64,000 nt of DNA from Verrucomicrobiota bacterium (lineage in GTDB: Bacteria > Verrucomicrobiota > Verrucomicrobiae > Limisphaerales > UBA11358). The notes beneath the pieces are model-generated. The model worked only from the letters and a program-made list of their open reading frames with translations, had not been told where the DNA came from and searched no databases. The stretch covers positions 1 through 64,000 of the forward strand of contig JACZKP010000065.1 in the NCBI GenBank assembly GCA_014860005.1, in the 5' to 3' direction. Below are positions 27,579 through 35,881 of the stretch, piece by piece. Every line of letters begins with the position of its first letter. The first letter of the stretch is position 1. The translations under genes and the position numbers were made by a program.

Positions 27579-29494
27579 GTCGCCCAATCAACATCCTCGG
27601 CATCTCAGCGTTTTATCACGACAGCGCGGCGTGCCTCGTGCGCGATGGACAGATCATCGCCGCGGCACAGGAGGAGCGTTTCACGCGGAAGAAGCACGAT
27701 GCGGCATTTCCCCGGGATGCGGTCGAATACTGTTTGCGCGAGGGTGGCATCACGCTGGCGCAGGTGGATTGTGTGGCGTTTTACGAAAAGCCCTTCCTCA
27801 AGTTTGACCGCATCCTGCACACCTACCTCGCGTATGCGCCGCGCGGGTTGAAGACCTTTCTGATGGCGATTCCGCTGTGGATTCGCGAGCGGGTCTGGAT
27901 GAAAACGCTCATTCAGGAGGAATTGCATTCAATCTCAAGTAGCAGCCGGCGTGAGGAGGCTCAAACTGAAATCCGAAACAGTCAGAGCCTCCTGACGTCG
28001 GCTGCTACAAGTGGAGGTTTCTCCGGCAAGATTCTATTTCCAGAACATCACGAATCGCACGCGGCCTCGGCGTTTTTTCCGTCGCCGTATCCCGAGGCGG
28101 CGTTTCTCACCGTAGATGGCGTGGGCGAATGGACCACCACCAGTTTCGGCGCCGGGCGGGGCAATAAAATCGAGATGCTCGGCGAATTGCACTTTCCGCA
28201 CTCGCTCGGGTTGCTCTATTCAGCGTTCACTTACTTCACGGGATTTCGCGTCAATTCCGGCGAATACAAGCTCATGGGCCTCGCGCCCTATGGCGAGCCG
28301 AAGTATGTGGATGTCATTTTGCGGGAGTTGATGGATCTCAAGGAGGACGGGTCGTTCCGCCTCAACATGAAGTATTTCAACTACGGCGTCGGTCTCACGA
28401 TGACGAACGCCGCATTCGCGAAACTCTTCGGCCGTCTGCCGCGCAAGCCGGAATCTAAGCTCACGCAACATGACATGGATCTCGCGCGTTCGATTCAGGA
28501 TGTGACGGAGGAAATCATGTTCCGCATGGCGAAGCATGTGCGAAAGGAAACGGGCCTCAAGAATCTCTGTCTGGCCGGCGGCGTGGCGTTGAACTGCGTG
28601 GCAAACGGAAAGATTCTGCGGGAAGGTATCTTCGACAACATTTGGATTCAACCCGCCGCCGGCGACGCGGGGGGAGCGTTGGGCGCGGCATTGTTTGCCT
28701 GGCATCAGATACTGGGCAACGAACGGGAGGCGGACGGCGTGCATGATTCGCAACGCGGTTCGTATCTGGGGCCGGATTTTTCCCGCGACGAAATTCACGC
28801 CTATCTCACAAAGAGCAACATTCCATTCACGGAACTCAGCGATGCCGAATTGCCGGAGAAAATCGCCGACCTGATTAAAGCCGCGAAAGTCATCGGCTGG
28901 TTTTACGGGCGGATGGAATTTGGGCCGCGCGCACTGGGCGGGCGCTCGATCATTGGCGATGCGCAATCATCCATGATGCAGGAGGTGATGAACCTCAAGA
29001 TCAAGTTCCGTGAAAGCTTCCGTCCGTTCGCGCCCAGCGTGCTGCGCGAGAAAGCCGAGGAGTGGTTTGAGTTGAAAGAGGAAAGTCCCTACATGCTACT
29101 GGTCGCTCCGGTGAATAAGTCACGGCAGCGTGCAATGACGACGGAAGAGCAGGGGAGGTTTGGTTTGGAGAAGTTACTCGCGATTCGCTCCACGATTCCG
29201 GCGGTGACGCACGTGGATTATTCGGCGCGCGTGCAAACGGTGACCGAAGATCACTCGCCGATGTATTACCGCTTGATGAAGAAGTTCGATGAGAAATACG
29301 GCTGCCCGGTGATCATTAACACGTCATTCAACGTGCGGGGCGAACCCATTGTCGGCACGCCGGAGCATGCTTTCCTCTGCTTCATGCGGACGAACATGGA
29401 TTACCTGTTGCTCGGTAATTTTCTTCTGGAGAAGAAAGACCAGAAGCCCCTCGACAAGGACATCAACTGGTTGAAGGAATTTGAACTCGATTGA
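27575..29494 (+). CDS. NodU/CmcH-family O-carbamoyltransferase
   Basis: A 639-residue enzyme that makes carbamoyladenylate from carbamoyl phosphate and ATP and transfers the carbamoyl group to a hydroxyl of a sugar or small molecule. It opens INILGISAFYHDSAACLVRD, typical of the family; the Kae1-like domain has the metal-site phrase EHHESHAASAFFPSPYPEAA and TVDGVGEW. The YrdC-unrelated C-terminal domain shows GRSIIGDAQSSMMQEVMN and NTSFNVRGEPIVGTP. The ATG at 27575 overlaps the nucleotidyltransferase stop. Residues about 122-145 are encoded by a palindromic repeat that looks inserted in frame. Acceptor unknown; family members act in nodulation factor, antibiotic and cell-surface glycan synthesis. 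Confidence 0.93.
   Translation: MSRPINILGISAFYHDSAACLVRDGQIIAAAQEERFTRKKHDAAFPRDAVEYCLREGGITLAQVDCVAFYEKPFLKFDRILHTYLAYAPRGLKTFLMAIPLWIRERVWMKTLIQEELHSISSSSRREEAQTEIRNSQSLLTSAATSGGFSGKILFPEHHESHAASAFFPSPYPEAAFLTVDGVGEWTTTSFGAGRGNKIEMLGELHFPHSLGLLYSAFTYFTGFRVNSGEYKLMGLAPYGEPKYVDVILRELMDLKEDGSFRLNMKYFNYGVGLTMTNAAFAKLFGRLPRKPESKLTQHDMDLARSIQDVTEEIMFRMAKHVRKETGLKNLCLAGGVALNCVANGKILREGIFDNIWIQPAAGDAGGALGAALFAWHQILGNEREADGVHDSQRGSYLGPDFSRDEIHAYLTKSNIPFTELSDAELPEKIADLIKAAKVIGWFYGRMEFGPRALGGRSIIGDAQSSMMQEVMNLKIKFRESFRPFAPSVLREKAEEWFELKEESPYMLLVAPVNKSRQRAMTTEEQGRFGLEKLLAIRSTIPAVTHVDYSARVQTVTEDHSPMYYRLMKKFDEKYGCPVIINTSFNVRGEPIVGTPEHAFLCFMRTNMDYLLLGNFLLEKKDQKPLDKDINWLKEFELD
27939..28008 (+). repeat. Imperfect inverted repeat inside the carbamoyltransferase gene
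   Basis: Left arm 27939-27962 (GTAGCAGCCGGCGTGAGGAG then GCTC) and right arm 27985-28008 (ending CGTCGGCTGCTAC) are reverse complements at 22 of 24 positions, separated by a 22-base loop. The element is read in frame as a serine-rich, low-complexity insert (SSSSRREEAQTE...NSQSLLTSAAT). It resembles an intergenic REP/MITE-type palindrome that landed in a tolerant loop of the enzyme. Confidence 0.8.
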
Positions 29495-29573
29495 GTGACG
29501 GTTTGCCTGACCCCGGACCTTCCCTCCGTTTCCTGATGAAGCAACTGGCGGCCCGGGCCGCAAGCCGTTTGGT

Positions 29574-32500
29574 TCAGCGTTGTTTGTCCGGATACGGGGG
29601 AACTTCCGGTATTTTCACCGGATTCGCGGCAAGCGCCTTCTTAATTTCCTCGATGGCCCGGAGCAACTGGTCGTCAATGCCGGCGAATTCACGGGCTGGA
29701 TCGTTGTCCACCACGATGTCGGGATTCACACCATAGCCTTCCATGATCCATTCCTGCGCCTCCAGATCGAAGCGGCTGAACTCCGGGCGATTCATCGTGC
29801 CTCCGTCGAGCAGCGGCAGTGAGCCGCGAATACCCACCACGCCGCCCCAGGATCGCTGGCCGATGACGCTCCCGAGTTGATGCTTGCGAAAACGGTAGGC
29901 CACGATGTCGCCGTCGCTGGCCGAATGTTGATCAATGAGCAGCACCTTCGGGCCCAGCACCTGACCGCTGGGGTCCACGTTCACGCTGCTGTTCCGCGCG
30001 ATGGTCCACATGGCCGGCTCGCGGCGCAGCCGTTCGATGATCATCGGTGAAACGTTCCCGCCGCCGTTGCCCCGGCAATCCACGATCAGCGCTTCCTTGT
30101 GAAGCTGCGCTGTGTAGAACTTTGTGAATTCATTCAAGCCCGACTGCTGCATGTCCGGCACATGCACATAACCCACCTTGCCGTCGGTGGCTTTTTCCAC
30201 AGTCTCAATGTTGTCGAGCACCCAGTTCAGGTAATAGAGCGGCTGTTCATTCGCTAGGGGAATAACCGTTTCATCGCGCGCACCGTCTTCCTTTGGCTCG
30301 CCGTTGACGCGCAGTTTGACCTGTTTGCCAGCCTTGCCGACCAGCGCGGCATAGAGATCCGTCATCTCCTTGGTGGACTTTCCGTCAATGCCGAGAATGA
30401 AGTCGCCGACCTTCACGTTCACGCCGATCTCGGTAAGCGGCGAACGATACTTCGCGTCCCAGTTGTGGCCGCGCAGGATGCGGTCAACACGGTAGAACCC
30501 GCTCTCGTCACGGCTGACCGTGGCGCCCAGCAGGCCCAGCGAAACGCGCTCCGGGCGGGGCATGTCGCCGCCGCCCACATAGGCGTGACCGGCGTTGAGT
30601 TCGCCCACCAACTCGCCGATAAGGTAAGTGAGGTCGGCGCGATGCTGAACGTGCGCCAGCAAAGGCTCGTAGCGCTTGCGCATCGCCGGCCAGTCCACGT
30701 TGTGCAGGTTCGGCGCGTAAAAGAAGTCGCGCATCTGCCGCCAACATTCGGCGTAAATTTGATTCCACTCGGCCTGGCGGTCGAGCGTCACTTTGAGATC
30801 GCCGAGGTTGAGCTTTTTGTCGGCGACATCGAGCTTGGCCGAGGGCAAATCCACGATGGAAAAATCGCCGCCCGTTCGGACCATCATCTTCTTGCGGTCG
30901 GCGGAGATGCGGTAGCCGGCCACCTCGCCCACTTCGGTTTCCTTTTCCTTTTCCAGTTCAAAGACGAACAGCTTGTCCTTCTTCTGGTAGTAAAGCTTGT
31001 CGCCAACGGAAGTCAGATTGCGGTAACTGGATGCGCCCGGCGGAAGCACGGTGATGCGTTGTTGAAGGTTTTCCGGGTCCACCTTCACGACGACCTTCTT
31101 TGGCTCATCCTTCTTCTCGCCTTCCTTCTTTGCGTCCGGCTTGTCTTCCGGTTTGGCGTCGTCCTTCTTGGCCTCCTGCTCGTCCGCCTTAACGTCGGGC
31201 GGCGTGTCCTGTGGCTTCGTCTCCGGTTTTTCCTCCTTGATCTTAACCTCGTCGGACTTCGGCGCGATGGGCGATTTGGTGTCGCTCGCGAGCGTAACGA
31301 GATAGAGACGCTGCTGGTCTGAGTAGATGTGGTTCCACTCGGTCGCGCCGTAGGTGGGATCGAACGAGCGCGCGGAGACGAAGTAGAGATACTTGCCGTC
31401 GCTGCTGAACTCCGGCGAGCCGACAGCAAACCAGCCGTCGGTCACCTGCACGGTGTTTGTGGCTGCGAGGCCAAAGAGATAAATGTTCGGAAATCGCCGC
31501 GACTCCGGTTTCGTGAACGTGAGCCACTTGCTGTCCGGCGACCACGCGAAATCATGGATTTCCCACGCCTCCGACTGCGCGACGAGGGTGACTGCTTTGG
31601 TTTCCACCGTCACGAATTGAAACCGATTTTTCTTGTCGCCCCAGGCCAGATGCTTCGAGTCCGGCGACCAGACCGGCGCGTATTTGTAAGTGTCCGCGTC
31701 CGTGGTGAGTTGTCGCGTCTCGCCCGAGCCGTCCTGTGGGCGCAGCCAGATCTCGTCCTCGCCGGATTGATCGCTGATATAGGCGATCCAGCGTCCGTCC
31801 GGCGACCACGTTGCATTGCGCTCATGAATGCCGGGTGTCTGCGTGAGGTTGCGCGTCGCGCCGTGCTTGGCCGGCACGGTGAAGACATCGCCGCGCGCCC
31901 CAATGACCGCCCGCGCCCCGTCCGGCGCGATGTCCCACGCGGTGGTTTCCTTGGACACATCGCGCAACCCGCCCCGCCCGATGGCGAAGTCTTCCTTGAT
32001 CTCGATGGCAATTCTCGCCACCTGCTCGGTGGCCAGATCGAAGCGGTAGATGAAGCCCCCGTTCTCGAACACGATGGCGTCGTCGCCGAGGGAGGGAAAC
32101 TTCACGGCGAACTCGGTGAACCGCGTAAGCTGCCGGGTTTCGCGGGTGGACATGTCGAGCACGAAAAGATTGGCCTGCCGGTTTTCGTCGCGCTCGGACA
32201 CAAAGTAAATGCGGTTGCCCTTCCACATCGGGAAAATGTCCTGCGCCGGATTGTCGGTCAGTTGGGTGGTTTCCTTGGTCTCGAAATTGTAAAGCCAGAT
32301 ATCGTCCGCCTGACCACCTCGATACCGCTTCCAGGTGCGGAACTCGCGGAAGACGCGATTGTAGGCCAGGTGCTTGCCGTCGGGTGAAAAGCTGCACCAC
32401 CCGCCGCGCGGCAATGGCAGAATTTCCGGAACACCACCGCTCAATTTTGCCAGCGTCAGTTCGCCTTTGAAGGCGTTCCATTGCGCGCGCCGCGAGCGAT

Positions 32501-32927
32501 AGACGACCGTCTCGTTGTCGCGCCAGGTCATTACGATGTTGTTCGGGCCCATGCGGTCGGAGACATCATCGCGTTCGAGCGTGGCGGTGTAAGTTAGCCG
32601 GCGGGGCGTGCCGCCGTCGGCAGGCATGACATAGACTTCGGTGTTGCCATCATACTGGGCCGTGAAGGCCAGGTGCCTGCCATCTGGCGAAAAGCGCGGG
32701 AACATCTCGTAACTCCGCTGGTCGCTGGTCAGGCGACGGGCGATGCCGCCCTTCGCCGAAACCGTATAAAGATCGCCGGCGTAACCGAAAGCCAACTTGT
32801 CCCCATGAATTGCCGGGAAACGGAGCAGCCGGGCTTCATTAGCGGAAGATTGGTGGGCAGCGCTTGCACCGAGCAAACCGAGCAAGCAACCCAGCCGGGA
32901 AAGGGTACAGGAGATTCGTATTGTCAT
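29574..32927 (-). CDS. Tricorn-like exported protease (propellers, PDZ, S41 serine peptidase)
   Basis: A 1117-residue protein. The signal region MTIRISCTLSRLGCLLGLLG is followed by two TolB/WD40-like propellers rich in FSPDGRHLAF, WSPDGRWIAY and WSPDSKHLAW repeats (residues about 35-540). A lysine/glutamate/proline-rich linker of some 75 residues follows. A tricorn C1 helical domain, a PDZ segment (NVKVGDFILGIDGKSTKEM) and the S41 catalytic domain end the chain, with DCRGNGGGNVSPM and DQHSASDGDIVAYRFRK near residue 1000, the usual nucleophile region. Tricorn homologues degrade peptides released by other proteases; an exported location is inferred from the leader. The ATG is preferred over a TTG 12 codons upstream. 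Confidence 0.92.
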   Translation of the reverse strand: MTIRISCTLSRLGCLLGLLGASAAHQSSANEARLLRFPAIHGDKLAFGYAGDLYTVSAKGGIARRLTSDQRSYEMFPRFSPDGRHLAFTAQYDGNTEVYVMPADGGTPRRLTYTATLERDDVSDRMGPNNIVMTWRDNETVVYRSRRAQWNAFKGELTLAKLSGGVPEILPLPRGGWCSFSPDGKHLAYNRVFREFRTWKRYRGGQADDIWLYNFETKETTQLTDNPAQDIFPMWKGNRIYFVSERDENRQANLFVLDMSTRETRQLTRFTEFAVKFPSLGDDAIVFENGGFIYRFDLATEQVARIAIEIKEDFAIGRGGLRDVSKETTAWDIAPDGARAVIGARGDVFTVPAKHGATRNLTQTPGIHERNATWSPDGRWIAYISDQSGEDEIWLRPQDGSGETRQLTTDADTYKYAPVWSPDSKHLAWGDKKNRFQFVTVETKAVTLVAQSEAWEIHDFAWSPDSKWLTFTKPESRRFPNIYLFGLAATNTVQVTDGWFAVGSPEFSSDGKYLYFVSARSFDPTYGATEWNHIYSDQQRLYLVTLASDTKSPIAPKSDEVKIKEEKPETKPQDTPPDVKADEQEAKKDDAKPEDKPDAKKEGEKKDEPKKVVVKVDPENLQQRITVLPPGASSYRNLTSVGDKLYYQKKDKLFVFELEKEKETEVGEVAGYRISADRKKMMVRTGGDFSIVDLPSAKLDVADKKLNLGDLKVTLDRQAEWNQIYAECWRQMRDFFYAPNLHNVDWPAMRKRYEPLLAHVQHRADLTYLIGELVGELNAGHAYVGGGDMPRPERVSLGLLGATVSRDESGFYRVDRILRGHNWDAKYRSPLTEIGVNVKVGDFILGIDGKSTKEMTDLYAALVGKAGKQVKLRVNGEPKEDGARDETVIPLANEQPLYYLNWVLDNIETVEKATDGKVGYVHVPDMQQSGLNEFTKFYTAQLHKEALIVDCRGNGGGNVSPMIIERLRREPAMWTIARNSSVNVDPSGQVLGPKVLLIDQHSASDGDIVAYRFRKHQLGSVIGQRSWGGVVGIRGSLPLLDGGTMNRPEFSRFDLEAQEWIMEGYGVNPDIVVDNDPAREFAGIDDQLLRAIEEIKKALAANPVKIPEVPPYPDKQR

Positions 32928-33104
32928 GCGCGGACATGTTAGTGAAAGGCTGGCAAAGCTCAAGGCTTTCGCCTTCCGAACCGGAGTTTGAACTCGATTG
33001 AGCGCTCACCTTGCCGTTGGCGACTCCCTGCCTGCCTCCAGCGTTACAGGAAGTCGCGAAGCCAAAGAACTGTCCCCGTTGTGCCACCCGGTTTGGCTGC
33101 GTCT

Positions 33105-33986
33105 TCACCCGACTTCCAGCAAGGCTGCAACTTGTTGCATGATGCAAGTCTTGCTGCGTGCTAACGCGTGACGGCGTTCGTGCCAGCGACGGAGCCGGCC
33201 GATCAAACCGCCGCCGTGCAACGCCTCCCTCACAGCGAGTTTAAGGAGCGGTTTATTCACGTAGCTGGTTACGAAGACGCGCAGGAAGGCATCGGCCGCC
33301 GCCGCGTCGGCGCGCGCGAGTGAGGTTGTGATGCCCGCCAGTTCCCGCGCCACGGCCTTGACGACCGGATACCCAGGTTTGAAGCCATGTTCCAAATCAA
33401 AGGCTACGAGACGGCCTTCCCGGATGAAGAAGTGTTTGATGTGCCCGTGTTCGTGGATGAGAAGGGGTTCCTGCAGTTCAACAGCGCGGGTGTGGCGGGA
33501 GCTCAACGAAAGGCCTAATAGCTCAACCAGCGGCAGCCTGGTTTCCAGCGAGCGGGTAAAATCCGCTAGCACCTCCCATAACAGGGGCGCGTCGCAATGC
33601 AACAACCAGAGGGCCGGCAGCATCAGACCCGCGGGCAGCGCCCGCGCAACGGGTTTGACAACCTCAAAGCCCTCGCGCGTCCAGAGTTCCAGATTGAGTT
33701 TCTCCGTGGCGCATCGGATGGCCGCTGTCGCGCCCCGTTTGCCTTCCAAAACGCGTTCCGAGAAATTCTTCAGGAATTCACGAAAGCGGGAACGGCGCGG
33801 GCGAAAAACCTTGAGCACAAGGGGCGGTTGTTCATTGGGAAACACGTAAAGAATGTTGCCCGTCCCGCCCCGGCCTCCAGACTGGAGGATTTTGGCCCCC
33901 CCGGGCGGCGTAGGCGACACACCGTGCGTGATGCCGGGCGTTGCGGGGAATTTGACCCCGGAACGAGACGTTGCATGAGAACTCAT
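33105..33986 (-). CDS. LPS/Kdo-kinase-like protein (protein-kinase fold), downstream copy
   Basis: A 293-residue protein of the lipopolysaccharide-kinase-like group. The middle shows LLIHEHGHIKHFFIREGRLV followed by AFDLEHGF, matching the catalytic loop (HxHGxxKH) and the DFE/DLE-type metal motif of these kinase-fold enzymes. PLVLKVFRPRRSRFREFLKN supplies the strand with the ATP-binding lysine (LVLKVF). A glycine-rich GGRGGTGN lies just upstream of that strand. The ATG overlaps the stop of the next upstream gene (ATGA), so the two copies are translationally coupled. They probably phosphorylate envelope sugars such as core heptose or Kdo; the true acceptor is not known. Confidence 0.75.
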   Translation of the reverse strand: MSSHATSRSGVKFPATPGITHGVSPTPPGGAKILQSGGRGGTGNILYVFPNEQPPLVLKVFRPRRSRFREFLKNFSERVLEGKRGATAAIRCATEKLNLELWTREGFEVVKPVARALPAGLMLPALWLLHCDAPLLWEVLADFTRSLETRLPLVELLGLSLSSRHTRAVELQEPLLIHEHGHIKHFFIREGRLVAFDLEHGFKPGYPVVKAVARELAGITTSLARADAAAADAFLRVFVTSYVNKPLLKLAVREALHGGGLIGRLRRWHERRHALARSKTCIMQQVAALLEVG

Positions 33987-34843
33987 ATACCGTTGACATC
34001 CATCCGCTCGAGTTGTTCACGGATCATGCGGGCGACGCTGTATTTGCTGGACGGTTTTCGAGCCTTGGCCTTGAAGGCACGGTCACAGGCCCGGCCAAAA
34101 CGATGCAGCAAGTTGGGATGCCGCCAAAAATAGTCGTGCGCCTGGCGCAGGCGTTCCTTGACCGGATAATGACGCACGGTTTCCTCGATCAAGCGTTCCT
34201 GGATTTCCGGAGGGGTGCTTTTCCGCAGAAACCAAAGATACTGAATGATCTCGTGCGATACGTGTTGCGCCACCCGGCGGGGGCTGCGGAAGGTCATCTC
34301 GAAATCGAACCACAAGAAGCTGCCGTCTTTCAGGATCATGACATGTTTACCATCGCCATTTTCATGCACGAGACGGGGTTCGCGTTCCCGGATGGCGACG
34401 TCATGCCGGCGGCTCCATTCCTGCAACCATCTGCGATAAAGCGCAAACCGGTCCTCAGCAGATTTGGACTGGTCGTTCAACCAGTTGATCAACTTCGGGG
34501 CTTCCACGTACTCGAAGAGCAGGTAGCCGCCCTCGGGGCAGCCAGGGGCTTCGACGCGGATTTCGGGATAAGTGTCGAACACCCGGAAACCGTGTTTGCG
34601 CCAGAGGGCCAGGCACTCCATCTCGGTCCGCAGCCGGGTCTTGGGCATATAAGAGGTCTGGCCCGCCAGCAGAACGTTCTCGAGACTCTTGACCAGACAG
34701 GAGAACCAACTGCGGCTGCCATAGTACACTTTCAGGACTGCCGTGCCGGCCCGGAACGGAATCTTGTAGAGGTAATTCCCGTTTTGCAGCAGCAGATGGG
34801 GTTTCAGGTCCGCGAAACGGATCACTTCATTGCTTCTGCTCAT
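33983..34843 (-). CDS. LPS/Kdo-kinase-like protein (protein-kinase fold), upstream copy
   Basis: A 286-residue relative of the protein encoded immediately downstream. It has GTAVLKVYYGSRSWFSCLVK with the putative ATP lysine, EYVEAPKLINW at the hinge, RLVHENGDGKHVMILKDGSF as catalytic loop and LWFDFEM as metal motif. Compared with the sister copy, HEN...DGKH replaces HEHGHIKH, and the C-terminal helices contain ETVRHYPVKERLRQAHDYFW. The similar layout and the ATGA overlap suggest an ancient tandem duplication followed by divergence, so the two may act in sequence on one glycan or form a heteromer. No membrane segment is present; peripheral cytoplasmic location is inferred. Confidence 0.75.
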   Translation of the reverse strand: MSRSNEVIRFADLKPHLLLQNGNYLYKIPFRAGTAVLKVYYGSRSWFSCLVKSLENVLLAGQTSYMPKTRLRTEMECLALWRKHGFRVFDTYPEIRVEAPGCPEGGYLLFEYVEAPKLINWLNDQSKSAEDRFALYRRWLQEWSRRHDVAIREREPRLVHENGDGKHVMILKDGSFLWFDFEMTFRSPRRVAQHVSHEIIQYLWFLRKSTPPEIQERLIEETVRHYPVKERLRQAHDYFWRHPNLLHRFGRACDRAFKAKARKPSSKYSVARMIREQLERMDVNGI

Positions 34844-35158
34844 GTGGATGTCTCTGCCAGTTCGCGGTCAATGGTTTTGCTCGAGGCAACGTTGCCAAAG
34901 CACGGAGCGCATGAAGCCATTCCAGCACCAAGGTGTCAACGCTTGAACTGCGCACGTCCCGGCTGGAAACCCATTCGCAAGCGCGCCTTTCATGCTTCGC
35001 CTAATGCTGGCCGCGCCGGCAGCGATCCTCCAGTGGCAGGCTGGTTTGGGCGACAACGGAGGCTTGGACGATACCGCAAATGATCCCAAGCCAGATTGAA
35101 CGGTTGGGTTGTCTGAAGGACGGTGGCGGGGCTGCTCGACGGATATGATCGGAGCGCT
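34844..35158. other. Gap without a recognised gene
   Basis: About 315 bases between the kinase-like pair and the KDPG aldolase. Short frames exist on both strands, but none has a family signature, a ribosome-binding site or codon use suggesting a gene. It presumably contains the promoter of the kinase-like pair. Confidence 0.5.
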
Positions 35159-35818
35159 TCAGGTCCTCAGCCCACTGCGCGCGGCCCGGGCCGCTTTCAC
35201 AAATTCCTTCGCGCGACGCGTCAATTCTGCCCAATCATCCTTTTCCAGGATTTCCTTGGAGATGAGCGAGGAGCCAGCGCCCACGGCCGCGCAGCCGGCT
35301 TTGAAGAAATCAGCGATGGTGGTCAAATCCACGCCCCCTGTCGGCACAATCTTCAAGTGCGGCAACGGCGCCCGCAGGGCTTTGATATAATTCGGCCCGA
35401 GACCGTCGGCGGGGAAGATCTTCACAAAGTCCGCGCCGACTTCATGGGCCATTTGCGCTTCGGTGGGGGTGTAGGCGCCGAGCATCACTGCCCGTTGTGC
35501 GGCATTGGCAATGTGCGCCAGTTCCGGGCGGTAAATCGGGCTGACCACGAATTGCGCGCCCGCGGCGATGGCCGTGCGGCATGTGGTGGCATCCAACACC
35601 GTACCCACGCCGATCAACGCGCGGTCGCCAAGTTTTGCGCTGAGTTCGCGAATCGCGGCAATGGCGTCGGGCGTCGTCATGGTAATTTCGACGGCGATCA
35701 CGCCGCCTGCCAGCAGCGCCTCGGCAATGGGCATCGCCTGCGAAGCTTTCCTGGCGCGCACCACGGCGATCACTCCGGGATCAACCAACTGACGCAGAAT
35801 CTCATTTTTTGTTCTCAT
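35159..35818 (-). CDS. eda: KHG/KDPG aldolase
   Basis: A 219-residue class I aldolase that cleaves 2-keto-3-deoxy-6-phosphogluconate (or 4-hydroxy-2-oxoglutarate) to pyruvate and glyceraldehyde 3-phosphate (or glyoxylate). Seen: the catalytic glutamate in VIAVEITMTTPDA, the GVGTVLDA strand, QFVVSPIY, and the Schiff-base lysine in GADFVKIFPAD, followed by the phosphate site LKIVPTGGVDL. The ATG at 35818 has GGAAG upstream; a longer frame has no homology. It follows the GH28-like gene on the same strand with a 63-bp gap, which fits a pathway from pectin fragments through galacturonate or glucuronate to KDPG. Confidence 0.94.
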   Translation of the reverse strand: MRTKNEILRQLVDPGVIAVVRARKASQAMPIAEALLAGGVIAVEITMTTPDAIAAIRELSAKLGDRALIGVGTVLDATTCRTAIAAGAQFVVSPIYRPELAHIANAAQRAVMLGAYTPTEAQMAHEVGADFVKIFPADGLGPNYIKALRAPLPHLKIVPTGGVDLTTIADFFKAGCAAVGAGSSLISKEILEKDDWAELTRRAKEFVKAARAARSGLRT

Positions 35819-35881
35819 ACTTCCGTTGGCGAATCTGGCAAAACCGCGCGTGACTGTCTGTAAAATGTTTGCGCGCCGCAC

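Noticed and set aside
29548..29561. Perfect 14-bp palindrome GCGGCCCGGGCCGC between convergent genes
   Set aside because: It has no loop and no T-tract on either side; it is plausible by chance in GC-rich DNA and is not annotated as a terminator.
34844..35158. A 73-codon minus-strand frame
   Set aside because: It is rich in tryptophan, cysteine and arginine, has no Shine-Dalgarno and no resemblance to a family.
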